53,608 nucleotides of DNA, from IMG/VR virus record IMGVR_UViG_3300032093_000184, positions 1 through 53,608 of that record. One strand, given 5' to 3'. The DNA comes from a virus. The number at the start of each line of letters is the position of its first letter. Positions within the stretch are counted from its first letter, which is position 1. Positions 33,509-39,965 of this stretch are shown in pieces. The notes beneath the pieces are model-generated. The model saw nothing but the letters and a program-made list of their open reading frames with translations. It was not told the DNA's origin and searched no databases. The translations under genes and the position numbers were made by a program.

Positions 33509-33745
33509 TTAGTTACGATTGAGAGGGATAAACAAACACTCGTATGGATGACGTACCCCTTTAGCGTCAACATACGTTTCACCGCATCCAACAAGCCACT
33601 CAACTACGAGTAGCGTTGTGAACGCTGAGAACAGGAACATGAGTAGGACTGCACCTATCCCACGTAAGACTCGTTTGAATAACGAATCATTGATGGACAC
33701 ACCCATTGGCTTGAGTGGCTTAAACTTGAGTTTGTTTCTGAACAT
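33509..33745 (-). CDS. Small single-TM protein
   Basis: The 78-residue protein has a basic N-terminus (RNKLKFKPLKP), one membrane helix (about 29-50, GIGAVLLMFLFSAFTTLLVV) and a short outer part with two cysteines (Cys54 and Cys69) that could form a disulphide. GAGG lies nine bases before the ATG. It overlaps the upstream gene by 26 bases. Function unknown; N-in, C-out topology is expected from the positive charges. Confidence 0.6.
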   Translation of the reverse strand: MFRNKLKFKPLKPMGVSINDSLFKRVLRGIGAVLLMFLFSAFTTLLVVEWLVGCGETYVDAKGVRHPYECLFIPLNRN

Positions 33746-33974
33746 TACTATCTACCTCATCAGTTGGTGGGACAAGTTCTTCGTATGGATTGCCGTTGAA
33801 CATACGAGCAATGGGAACAAAGGCAATGTCCCCCTCCACACGATTGACCATGCAGATGACTGCAACGGCTTCTCCTGTATTGACATCGGTACACTCCATG
33901 AGTGCAACGTCATCGTTATCGAACGCTTTACTCAGCGTCTTGAAGTTGGCAATATGCCCTTGTGCTAGGCTCAT
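33720..33974 (-). CDS. Hypothetical protein, possible DUF6117-like
   Basis: The 84-residue protein has FKTLSKAFDNDDVALMEC, then TGEAVAVICMVNR, and FNGNPYEELVPP. This matches my memory of the phage DUF6117 pattern (VALMEC.D..TGE.VAV.C.VNR), whose function is unknown. Start overlaps the previous stop (ATGA). It is soluble and acidic. Confidence 0.6.
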   Translation of the reverse strand: MSLAQGHIANFKTLSKAFDNDDVALMECTDVNTGEAVAVICMVNRVEGDIAFVPIARMFNGNPYEELVPPTDEVDSNVQKQTQV

Positions 33975-34192
33975 CGGTGTGACCCCCCTTTGTTGTTGAT
34001 ACCCTTGAGATCATCCATGTCAGTCAGCAACATGTAGTTGGACTTGTGCATAGGTGCTACTGTAAACTTACGTTGCTTGGCAATCTTCTCCCCACAAGCC
34101 ATGCAAGTGGGTCTTGCCATAGCCCTCCGTTGAGGCTCTACCCTTACGGCATAGCAGGAGACACAGATAGGTAAGTGATAGTCCTCACTCAT
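33971..34192 (-). CDS. Zinc-finger-like small protein
   Basis: The 73-residue protein carries two CxxC pairs: CVSC at 10-13 and CMAC at 30-33, with CGEK following, the spacing of a treble-clef or DksA/TraR-like zinc finger. The rest is basic. The DksA/TraR resemblance would imply an RNA polymerase-binding role, but length and charged tip are not diagnostic. Start overlaps the upstream gene's stop. Confidence 0.6.
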   Translation of the reverse strand: MSEDYHLPICVSCYAVRVEPQRRAMARPTCMACGEKIAKQRKFTVAPMHKSNYMLLTDMDDLKGINNKGGSHR

Positions 34193-34337
34193 ACTGTATC
34201 CCCCGAGGTTTACGCCAGTTGATGCGGCGGTAACTTATGTAGTCATCCCCTACCCTGCAATACTCTACAGAGTGAGGAAGGAACACAGGTAAACGAAAGA
34301 TAAGGCGATGAAGCCATGAATCTACTCTAACAATCAT
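34185..34337 (-). CDS. Small basic protein (50 aa)
   Basis: The frame runs MIVRVDSWLHRLIFRLPVFL and ends WRKPRGIQYE. GGAGG ends seven bases before the ATG and the stop TGA overlaps the next start (TATGAGTGA), so it fits the operon exactly. Rich in Arg and aromatics. No known family. Confidence 0.55.
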   Translation of the reverse strand: MIVRVDSWLHRLIFRLPVFLPHSVEYCRVGDDYISYRRINWRKPRGIQYE

Positions 34338-34387
34338 AAAGATACCTCCACAAGAATAGGGTGTGAGTTGGACTCACACCCCTTGTT

Positions 34388-34612
34388 TCATAAGTTGACA
34401 ATGACGAGTTTACGCATGTCACCGAACCGAATCATCACTCCGCTGTAGCCGTCTTGCTTCAGCGTTGATGACTCCCCCTTGCCAACATAACTGCCAGCAT
34501 AACCTGACAATCCCTGTACTACAAAGTCTTTGCCACTACGCCAAGCATCTACTGCTTCAGCCTTGTTCTTGTAGTCACGACCATAAGCAGGAGTTACATG
34601 AAGATGTTTCAT
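34388..34612 (-). CDS. Hypothetical small protein
   Basis: The 74-residue product contains HVTPAYGRDYKNKAEAVDAW, then SGKDFVVQGLSGYAGSYVGK and ends in LVIVNL. It looks like a small alpha/beta fold with a surface loop rich in Gly and Ser. AGAGGAG precedes the start. Similar small phage proteins with 'PAYGRDYKSK' openings are common and uncharacterised. Confidence 0.6.
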   Translation of the reverse strand: MKHLHVTPAYGRDYKNKAEAVDAWRSGKDFVVQGLSGYAGSYVGKGESSTLKQDGYSGVMIRFGDMRKLVIVNL

Positions 34613-34623
34613 ACGTACTCCTC

Positions 34624-34908
34624 TTAAGCCAACTTAGTAATAGTCACCTTGCTAGGTGCTTTACGCTCAGGTAACAGAGCAACGTAAGGCTTACCAAAAC
34701 GATCACACATAAGTATCGGTGTATCACCAGTTACCTCAGGCTTGAAAACCCTAGGTGTCAACTTGTTCTTCTTCGCAACTTCCAAGATAGTTGTGTAAAG
34801 TTCTTGTGCATTGTCAGCATTGAAGCGACCCTCTGCATCAGGTTTTACAACGACTTCACCTTTGGTGTTGGAGAAGATGGAAACATTACCCTTAAAAATC
34901 ATTGCCAT
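34624..34908 (-). CDS. Small phage protein, paralogue of the 99-aa protein at 36032-36331
   Basis: The 94-residue protein aligns with its neighbour across the origin-like region: F.G.VS...N.KGE, then LE.AKKNK, then L...R.G.PY.ALLP.R and the end VTKLA (here ITKLA). Both are preceded by AAGGAG-type sites. Half-gene duplication with divergence is apparent. Function unknown; proximity to the candidate origin and control elements suggests a DNA- or host-polymerase-binding role, but no motif shows it. Confidence 0.65.
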   Translation of the reverse strand: MAMIFKGNVSIFSNTKGEVVVKPDAEGRFNADNAQELYTTILEVAKKNKLTPRVFKPEVTGDTPILMCDRFGKPYVALLPERKAPSKVTITKLA

Positions 34909-34971
34909 GATTGGCTCCTTGTAAAGTAGGTTACTGAAAGTGCGGTAAGCAAAACGCCGACCGCTGAGGGC

Positions 34972-35000
34972 AGACTACCGCCGACCCGAAAAAACGTCAA
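34972..35000 (-). promoter_or_regulatory. Candidate promoter upstream of the 94-aa paralogue
   Basis: On the minus strand, TTGACG (35000-34995) is followed after 17 bases by TAGTCT (34977-34972). The -10 match is poor (3 of 6), but the same arrangement occurs upstream of the paralogue at 36421-36449, which is what makes it credible. Confidence 0.35.
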
Positions 35001-35532
35001 GTGCGGCCTCGTTCTCCAAGAGAATAGGTGTGTAAAGTATTGTTTAAGGCTGTAAACAATCTAAAAGATGTTGCTAACACAGGTGAACAATCTGTGTCAA
35101 GTTAGGGTGTTACAGATTGTTTGAAAAGGGTTGAAACCCGCATGAATACTGGTGTTGTGGGGTGTGTCAAGTTAAACAATCTAAATAATCTGTGGTTTTA
35201 GAAATGAAGTTGCACACCGCAAAAATAAAAATTTGTAGAGAGCATCTTGCTGAGGAAAGGGTATATAAAAAGTGTAGATTATACAGATTATATAGATTGT
35301 CTCTCTATGGATATTATTTGTAAGTGGTTGATTCCATTGGCTTTTTTAATTGTAAAGTGTAATGTTATACCATCTAAAAAGGGGTAAATTGCGTCAAGTT
35401 ATTTACAGATTGTTGGAAATTCACAGATTATTGTAAAGTTTCAACAGGTTATAGCCACGAAATTACAGGGAAAGTGTTCACATTGCGTGTAAATCAGGCT
35501 TTAAAGCGAGCCGCGACCCCCCGACGTATGGT

Positions 35533-35549
35533 TTATATAAGCTATATAA
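35533..35549. promoter_or_regulatory. AT-rich palindrome, possible operator
   Basis: TTATATA and TATATAA flank AGC, forming a 17-base palindrome with a short centre at the edge of the repeat region. Perfect symmetry is compatible with a binding site for a dimeric regulator such as the HTH protein in this arm. No direct evidence. Confidence 0.3.
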
Positions 35550-35603
35550 GAGGAATGATCCCCCTTGGTCGTGCTGTGTGGTGTGTGTAAGGTTTTTTAA
35601 GAC

Positions 35604-35626
35604 AAAAAAAGACCCGCTTTCGCGGG
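35604..35626 (-). terminator. Rho-independent terminator, leftward
   Basis: CCCGC and GCGGG form a stem with a GAAA loop on the minus strand, followed by TC and seven T. It directly follows the 31-residue membrane protein gene and would stop leftward transcripts before the repeat region. Confidence 0.75.
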
Positions 35627-35633
35627 CCAGTGG

Positions 35634-35729
35634 TTAGAACAGTGCCATTGCAAGCCATAACAACACGTAAAGTATTGGTGCGATCAGTGCGGCGGCCAGT
35701 ATTGGGTGCTTCTCACAGAATTTTTCCAT
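35634..35729 (-). CDS. Tiny single-TM protein (31 aa)
   Basis: The frame encodes MEKFCEKHPILAAALIAPIL and then YVLLWLAMALF, a charged start followed by one membrane helix. GGAG sits six to seven bases before ATG 35729 (ATG 35732 is an alternative). It lies between a hairpin and a terminator, as a self-contained unit. Function unknown. Confidence 0.5.
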   Translation of the reverse strand: MEKFCEKHPILAAALIAPILYVLLWLAMALF

Positions 35730-35744
35730 CATTTTCTCCAGAAA

Positions 35745-35766
35745 GAGAGCCACTTTCGTGGCTCTC
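35745..35766 (-). promoter_or_regulatory. Perfect intercistronic stem-loop with GAAA tetraloop
   Basis: A 9-bp perfect stem (GAGAGCCAC with GTGGCTCTC) closes GAAA on the minus strand, then TTTC follows. It is between the stop of the 65-residue protein gene and the start of the 31-residue one. Only three U, so it may be a weak terminator or a processing/stability element. Confidence 0.5.
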
Positions 35767-35770
35767 GGGG

Positions 35771-35968
35771 TTAGATCATCTTCAACTTCACCATCTCAGG
35801 CGGTATGCCATCGTCGATCAGTTCTTGTTGGAACCTTACAGCGGCGGCGTCTCGCTTGAAGCATTGAAAAAAGATACTGTCTCCAGCTTGCCAGCGAACT
35901 TGAAACCGATTAGGTTCTTGTTTGCGGGTTTTGCGTGTGCCTTTGTAGGGCAGGATGGTTACCTTCAT
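35771..35968 (-). CDS. Small basic protein, possibly nucleic-acid binding
   Basis: Start ATG 35968, with GGAG eight bases ahead, gives 65 residues; a longer frame to 36013 would begin inside the upstream terminator and is not accepted. The product opens MKVTILPYKGTRKTRKQEP and then has RFQVRWQAGDSIFFQCFKRD, a two- or three-stranded sheet followed by a helix (AAAVRFQQELIDD), like small integrase-arm-type DNA-binding domains. Role unknown. Confidence 0.6.
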   Translation of the reverse strand: MKVTILPYKGTRKTRKQEPNRFQVRWQAGDSIFFQCFKRDAAAVRFQQELIDDGIPPEMVKLKMI

Positions 35969-35989
35969 AGTTTTCACTCCAGTATGGTT

Positions 35990-36021
35990 AAAAAAGAACC
36001 CGGGCACTGTCACTGCCCGGG
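35990..36021 (-). terminator. Rho-independent terminator, leftward
   Basis: On the minus strand an 8-bp GC-rich stem (CCCGGGCA with TGCCCGGG) is followed by TTC and six T. It comes eleven bases after the 99-residue protein gene and would insulate that gene from the rest of the leftward arm. Confidence 0.8.
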
Positions 36022-36031
36022 GTAAAGGCTC

Positions 36032-36331
36032 TTAAGCCAACTTGGTCACTTTAGGACGGTTGGGCTGGTTGCCGTCTCGCTTTGGTAACACCGCGATGTA
36101 CGGGTTGCCGTAACGATTTGCCAACAAGACCGCTTCCGTTCCGCCTTCAGTTAAGAACAGCGAGTACTTGTTAATACTTGCTTTGTTCTTTTTGCCCAAC
36201 TCCAACATCTTTTGATGCAGAGCCGTTGCCTGAGTGCTGTCCCATGCGCCTTCGGGGTCACGCTTGAGAGCGATCTCACCCTTAGAGTTAAGAACAACGG
36301 AAACCTTCCCTTCAAAAGTTCTATTTGACAT
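36032..36331 (-). CDS. Small phage protein, paralogue of the 94-aa protein at 34624-34908
   Basis: This is the first gene of the leftward arm. The 99-residue product shares with its paralogue F.GKVS...NSKGE, the helix LHQKMLELGKKNK, the strand pair VLLANRYGNPYIAVLPKRD, and the end KVTKLA. GGAGGATTCT precedes the ATG. It has its own terminator, so it may be made early and strongly. Function unknown. Confidence 0.65.
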   Translation of the reverse strand: MSNRTFEGKVSVVLNSKGEIALKRDPEGAWDSTQATALHQKMLELGKKNKASINKYSLFLTEGGTEAVLLANRYGNPYIAVLPKRDGNQPNRPKVTKLA

Positions 36332-36420
36332 AGAATCCTCCAGTGTGACCTATTGTTAAAGAGCAGGCGGTAGGTCAATTCGCCTACCCTATCAGCGGTG
36401 CGATCACCGCCGACAAATTC

Positions 36421-36449
36421 AGACTCTCACAACTAGACAAAAACGTCAA
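36421..36449 (-). promoter_or_regulatory. Candidate promoter for the leftward arm
   Basis: On the minus strand, TTGACG (36449-36444) is followed after 17 bases by GAGTCT (36426-36421). The same box pair precedes the paralogous gene, and both lie near CCGCCGAC words. The -10 is weak as a sigma70 box, so a phage-modified or alternative factor is possible. Confidence 0.4.
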
Positions 36450-36639
36450 GTATGCCGTTTTCACTAGGGAATAATGACCACAATGTTCAAAGGGTTATTT
36501 GTTTGGCTCGGCGCTTGTCAAAGCGGGAGGGGGGCACATGGACACGCGAGCGGACGCCCCGCCCCAGTTGTAGTAAACCTCATAAAGCAAGACCCAAAAA
36601 AAGGATCGTGTAAAGTTAGCTAATTTTTTCGGCTACCCC

Positions 36640-36666
36640 TTGACACATCCGTCTATCTGCCATAAT
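36640..36666 (+). promoter_or_regulatory. Candidate sigma70 promoter for the rightward structural arm
   Basis: Perfect TTGACA (36640-36645) and CATAAT (36661-36666, 5 of 6) are 15 bases apart. Transcription would begin about at 36673, nearly on the small-terminase ATG at 36675, giving a leaderless or almost leaderless message. The spacing is shorter than ideal. Confidence 0.5.
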
Positions 36667-36674
36667 CTGCGCTC

Positions 36675-37151
36675 ATGGACAACCTACCACTTCACCACAC
36701 CAAATGGTCAGACAGGCTGGCGTTCGATATTGCTCTAACTTTGGAAGGTAGCGGAGAGACGCTGCAAGAAGTTATAGGGCGGCATCAGATTTCGTCTACC
36801 GATGTTCTGTCGTTCAATGCTGATCCCATCTTCCTCAAGAAGGTGGATGCCTACCGTGAGGAAATCCGCAGTAAAGGGATGACGTTCAAGCTCAAGGCGC
36901 GTGCGCAAGCTGAAGAACTCCTCACCACATCTTGGATGTTGATCCACGACTCAGCAGTTTCACCCGCAGTCAAGGCCGACCTGATTAAGTCCACGGTTAA
37001 GTGGGCAGGCTTGGAGCCAAAGGGTGAAGTTACCAACGAAGGCAATGGCGGCGGGGTTCGCATCAATATAAACTTGGGCGGCCAACAGCACGCGGTACAA
37101 ATTATTGACGACCAATCTGAGGTAATGGATGCAACTCCCATCGAACATTGA
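36675..37151 (+). CDS. Terminase small subunit
   Basis: The 158-residue protein has an N-terminal DNA-binding helical region (LAFDIALTLEGSGETLQEVI, then RHQISSTDVLSF, HTH-like), a helical core (FKLKARAQAEELLTTSWMLI, DSAVSPAVKADLIKSTVKWAG) and a flexible Gly/Asn tail with a beta segment (VRININLGG). This is the size and layout of phage small terminases, which recognise pac/cos DNA. It precedes the large terminase by two small genes. There is no Shine-Dalgarno ahead of the ATG. Confidence 0.75.
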   Translation: MDNLPLHHTKWSDRLAFDIALTLEGSGETLQEVIGRHQISSTDVLSFNADPIFLKKVDAYREEIRSKGMTFKLKARAQAEELLTTSWMLIHDSAVSPAVKADLIKSTVKWAGLEPKGEVTNEGNGGGVRININLGGQQHAVQIIDDQSEVMDATPIEH

Positions 37152-37338
37152 AGACCTATTTACCCAAACCTATGACGGCTTTAAAGCCGTGAAACTACGA
37201 AGCGCCTCCGAAGCCATCATGCTTGAGAACGCACTTGGTCGCGCCAGCGTTTCGTTCCAGACCAAGATCAGCCGCAGTAAGAAACATGGGCGTGAGTTCA
37301 TCGTTATGATTGTTCAACCACTTAACCAAGGAGTTTGA
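37129..37338 (+). CDS. Small hypothetical protein in the terminase cassette
   Basis: The 69-residue product starts inside the end of the small terminase (23-base overlap) and stops two bases before the collar-domain gene. It has an acidic start (NIEDLFTQTYDGF) and a basic C-terminal half (FQTKISRSKKHGREF). It may aid packaging, but no motif is recognised. Confidence 0.6.
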   Translation: MQLPSNIEDLFTQTYDGFKAVKLRSASEAIMLENALGRASVSFQTKISRSKKHGREFIVMIVQPLNQGV

Positions 37339-37339
37339 T

Positions 37340-37609
37340 ATGGAAGGTTACATCGGAGAAGTACGCGAGTTCGCGGGACAGTTTGCACCAAGACATTGGG
37401 CGTCGTGTGACGGACAGACTATAAACATCCGAGACTTCACCCCGTTGTTCGCCATCATTGGCACGACTTACGGCGGCGATGGTGTCAACAATTTCAAACT
37501 ACCTGATTGGCGTCCGACGAACGAGCATGGCACGAAAGTGCACGGCTGGGAAATTGGGCAGCCCAGCAAGATCATTTGCGTTGAAGGCATTTTCCCAGAT
37601 CGTCCGTAA
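37340..37609 (+). CDS. Tail-collar (Mdp-type) domain protein
   Basis: Start ATG 37340 follows AAGGAG by six bases; an upstream in-frame ATG at 37310 is rejected for that reason. The 89-residue product is one tail-collar domain: GEVREFAGQFAPRHWASCDGQ, then DFTPLFAIIGTTYGGDG and FKLPDWR. The pattern W..CDGQ...LF..IGTTYGGDG...F.LPD is characteristic. Such domains usually sit at fibre tips or baseplates. It is unusual to find one between the terminase genes; it overlaps the large terminase start by one base. Confidence 0.85.
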   Translation: MEGYIGEVREFAGQFAPRHWASCDGQTINIRDFTPLFAIIGTTYGGDGVNNFKLPDWRPTNEHGTKVHGWEIGQPSKIICVEGIFPDRP

Positions 37610-38997
37610 TGGCACTTGATATTGACTACACACCGCCGCCAACCGGCGAGAAGTTCATGGAGTCAGACCGCAAGATGCGGGTGTTGATGGGGCCGGTCGG
37701 CTCCGGCAAGTCCGTAACTTGTTCGTTTGAGATTGTGCGGCGAGCGTCGATGCAAGAACCCAACGCCCAAGGCATACGCAAAACACGGGCGGCGATTGTG
37801 CGTGAGACTGCACGCCAGTTGCAGGACACGACGATCAAGACGTTCCTCGATTGGTTTCCACCGGGAGTGTGCGGTGACTACATGCGTACCACCAAGACTT
37901 ACTTCTTTAAGGTGGGCGACATCGAGTGCGAGATTATGTTCCGAGCACTGGACGATGCAGACGACGTTGCCAACTTGAACTCGTTGGAGTTGTCCTTCGC
38001 TTGGTTCAATGAGTGCCGAGACATTCACCCCGACATCATGGACGCGATGTCCAAACGTATCGGACGATTTCCCTCGGCCAAAGACGGAGGCCCGACGTGG
38101 CATGGGATGTGGGGTGACACCAACCCACCGACTATGGATACGTGGTGGTACTACCAGATGGAGGGGCTGGACGTTAAGGACGGCGTATCTCCTAACAACA
38201 ACGGGTGGGATGTTTTTAAACAGCCCTCTGGACGTAGCGTGTATGCGGAGAATATCGAGAACTTGCCGGAAGGCTACTACGATACTCAGGGCCGCAGCGA
38301 AGAATACATCCGTGTATACATCGACGGGGAGTATGGGCTGTCATCGGCGGGTATGCCGGTGTACAAATACTTCAGGCCGGACTACCACATGGCTAAGCAA
38401 AAGCTCCGCCCCATCAGTAATGGAGTTCGCCCCATTGTTGTAGGGATGGACTTAGGGCTTACCCCAGCAGCCATCCTAGGGCAGCAAGACCCTCGGGGTC
38501 GTGCCCTGATACTTGCTGAGTGTGTATCGTTTGACATGGGCATCCAGCGTTTCGTGCGTACCATGCTCAAACCACTGATCTACGAACGGTTCGGTGGTGC
38601 GCCCATTATGGTCGTTACCGACCCAGCGGGCATACAACGGGCGCAAACCGATGAACGCTCGGCGGTGGACATCATCAAAGCAGAAGGACTAAGGGTTATC
38701 CCTGCTAAGACCAACAACATCTCAGCACGGATCAATGCGGTCGATGACTTCCTTATGCGTCAGGTGGACGGCGACCCAGCGTTTCTCGTAGACCCGGGGT
38801 GCACGCAGCTTAAAGCCGCCATGATGGGCGGGTATCGCTACAAGCCCAAGGGCGATGGCGATATTGACAAGAACAAACATTCGCACGTAGCTGAAGCGCT
38901 ACAGTATCTGATGCTGCATATCACCAGTGTTGGAGAAGGTACATCTTTACCTAGACGTAGAGAAGTCAAACAAGTTGCTTCAGCCGGATGGACATGA
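37609..38997 (+). CDS. Terminase large subunit
   Basis: The 462-residue packaging ATPase/nuclease has Walker A GPVGSGKS (28-35), Walker B ELSFAWFNE with catalytic Glu135, coupling region GDTNPP (170-174), and nuclease residues Asp281 in VVGMDLGLTP, Asp338 in VVTDPAG and the last acidic site in HSHVAEALQYL (Glu429, where many relatives have Asp). It pumps DNA into the prohead and cuts concatemers. Starts inside the collar-gene stop (TAATG). Confidence 0.93.
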   Translation: MALDIDYTPPPTGEKFMESDRKMRVLMGPVGSGKSVTCSFEIVRRASMQEPNAQGIRKTRAAIVRETARQLQDTTIKTFLDWFPPGVCGDYMRTTKTYFFKVGDIECEIMFRALDDADDVANLNSLELSFAWFNECRDIHPDIMDAMSKRIGRFPSAKDGGPTWHGMWGDTNPPTMDTWWYYQMEGLDVKDGVSPNNNGWDVFKQPSGRSVYAENIENLPEGYYDTQGRSEEYIRVYIDGEYGLSSAGMPVYKYFRPDYHMAKQKLRPISNGVRPIVVGMDLGLTPAAILGQQDPRGRALILAECVSFDMGIQRFVRTMLKPLIYERFGGAPIMVVTDPAGIQRAQTDERSAVDIIKAEGLRVIPAKTNNISARINAVDDFLMRQVDGDPAFLVDPGCTQLKAAMMGGYRYKPKGDGDIDKNKHSHVAEALQYLMLHITSVGEGTSLPRRREVKQVASAGWT

Positions 38998-39049
38998 TAT
39001 GATTTCTTCACTGCTCCCGCAGTTGTCACCCTCCGTTCAGTTGGAGTTA

Positions 39050-39082
39050 CCCCCGTGGGCGAAAGTTCCGGGGGATTTTTTT
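39050..39082 (+). terminator. Rho-independent terminator after the terminase genes
   Basis: CCCCCG pairs with CGGGGG around a 13-base loop and is followed by A and seven T. It would end the terminase transcript before the portal region. Confidence 0.75.
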
Positions 39083-39083
39083 G

Positions 39084-39112
39084 TTGACAACAGATTTGTG
39101 TATTGGTATACA
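39084..39112 (+). promoter_or_regulatory. Candidate sigma70 promoter for the portal-capsid genes
   Basis: A perfect TTGACA (39084-39089) is separated by 17 bases from TATACA (39107-39112, 4 of 6). It lies directly after the terminator, and 31 bases before the TTG start of the next gene, whose site is AGGAGG. Confidence 0.6.
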
Positions 39113-39142
39113 CTAGCGATAAGAGCAACTTAGGAGGCGGCC

Positions 39143-39961
39143 TTGGCTAAACAAGTTGGTAAAAGTTTCACGATCATCTCGACGAATCCCAAAATGGCTT
39201 CGACGGGGATGACATCGCAAAGATATTCGCCCACCATCTCTAAACACGTGGTGATAATGCCCACGCCGGGTTCTGCCCCTTGGAATGTTGCAGTGAACGG
39301 TATGCCCCCAATTGGATATGCTGGCCCAGTAGTTAACCAGCCAATGAGGGAAACAGCGCCAGCACCGAACCCAACGGCTACACAGCCATCACCTAATATA
39401 CCTACGCCTGCTGCACCTGCACCTGCACCAGCACCAAAACCTAAAACTGGTCTCGAGTACGATCCCTACGACACTACACTGGAAGAAGCTGCAAAAGCGC
39501 CTACTGTGTTTCGTGGGCAAGCCCCGAAGATGGAAGCAATGCCTGACATTGCAAAACCTGCGGATGTTAAATTTTATGGTGAGGAGTACAAAAGTGATGC
39601 TCAAAAACTTGCTAATGAACGCCAAGCTGCGTATGAACGCCGCCTATCAAACGCTGCGATCCGCAGTGGTAACGCTATACCAACGATTGGTGAAGGCGGC
39701 AAAGTAACCGCTGGTGCTGCACCTGTCCAAACTGTTTCACGTGAAACAGAGGGGCTGCAACAACTGAAGACTGAACAGGGCCGACGCGCTGCTGCTCCGT
39801 CCCAACAAGCAAATGCTGTCGCGGCCATCAAAGACTCTAAGAGTGTATATGGAGCAGAAGAAATGCGGAACAAACTTGCGCAAAAGCTTACGCAAGGCAA
39901 AGTAATTATCCAGCAAACAATGGATGAATACTTGAAGAAACAGCAGAAAGATAAGAGGTAA
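39143..39961 (+). CDS. Hypothetical virion/assembly protein with TTG start
   Basis: TTG 39143 is preceded by a perfect AGGAGG five bases ahead, so it is the likely start (272 residues). The protein has a beta-type N-terminus (KQVGKSFTIISTNPKM), a Pro/Ala-rich linker at about 70-100, and a charged helical C-terminus with coiled-coil character (about 150-270, ending KKQQKDKR). Position just before the portal suggests a head-assembly accessory or internal protein. Not recognised by family. Confidence 0.65.
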   Translation: MAKQVGKSFTIISTNPKMASTGMTSQRYSPTISKHVVIMPTPGSAPWNVAVNGMPPIGYAGPVVNQPMRETAPAPNPTATQPSPNIPTPAAPAPAPAPKPKTGLEYDPYDTTLEEAAKAPTVFRGQAPKMEAMPDIAKPADVKFYGEEYKSDAQKLANERQAAYERRLSNAAIRSGNAIPTIGEGGKVTAGAAPVQTVSRETEGLQQLKTEQGRRAAAPSQQANAVAAIKDSKSVYGAEEMRNKLAQKLTQGKVIIQQTMDEYLKKQQKDKR

Positions 39962-39965
39962 CAGA

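Larger units (their letters stand above)
34909..35600. repeat. AT-rich non-coding region with iteron-like repeats (candidate origin/control region)
   Basis: No gene is visible in about 690 bases. AACAATCT occurs at 35055, 35086 and 35175 and its inverse AGATTGTT at 35114 and 35407. GTGTCAAGTTA occurs at 35094 and 35164, with a one-base variant at 35391. TGTAAAG-type words and near variants (CAGATTATT, TAGATTGTC) add to the pattern. On the minus strand GTGTCAAGTTA reads TAACTTGACAC, containing a -35-like TTGACA. AT-richness is marked at 35220-35440. Consistent with a replication origin or master promoter region; neither is proven. Confidence 0.5.
36332..36674. other. Divergent intergenic region between the two transcription arms
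   Basis: About 340 bases without a gene, where the leftward (early-type) and rightward (structural) arms begin. It contains two short inverted repeats in the leftward leader (GGTAGG/CCTACC at 36369-36388 and GCGGTG/CACCGC at 36395-36410) and candidate promoters for both directions. A GC-rich patch at 36525-36560 separates them. Confidence 0.6.

Noticed and set aside
38998-39142. Possible short gene in the gap after the large terminase
   Set aside because: The only frames there cross the terminator and promoter elements; no site or codon structure supports a gene.
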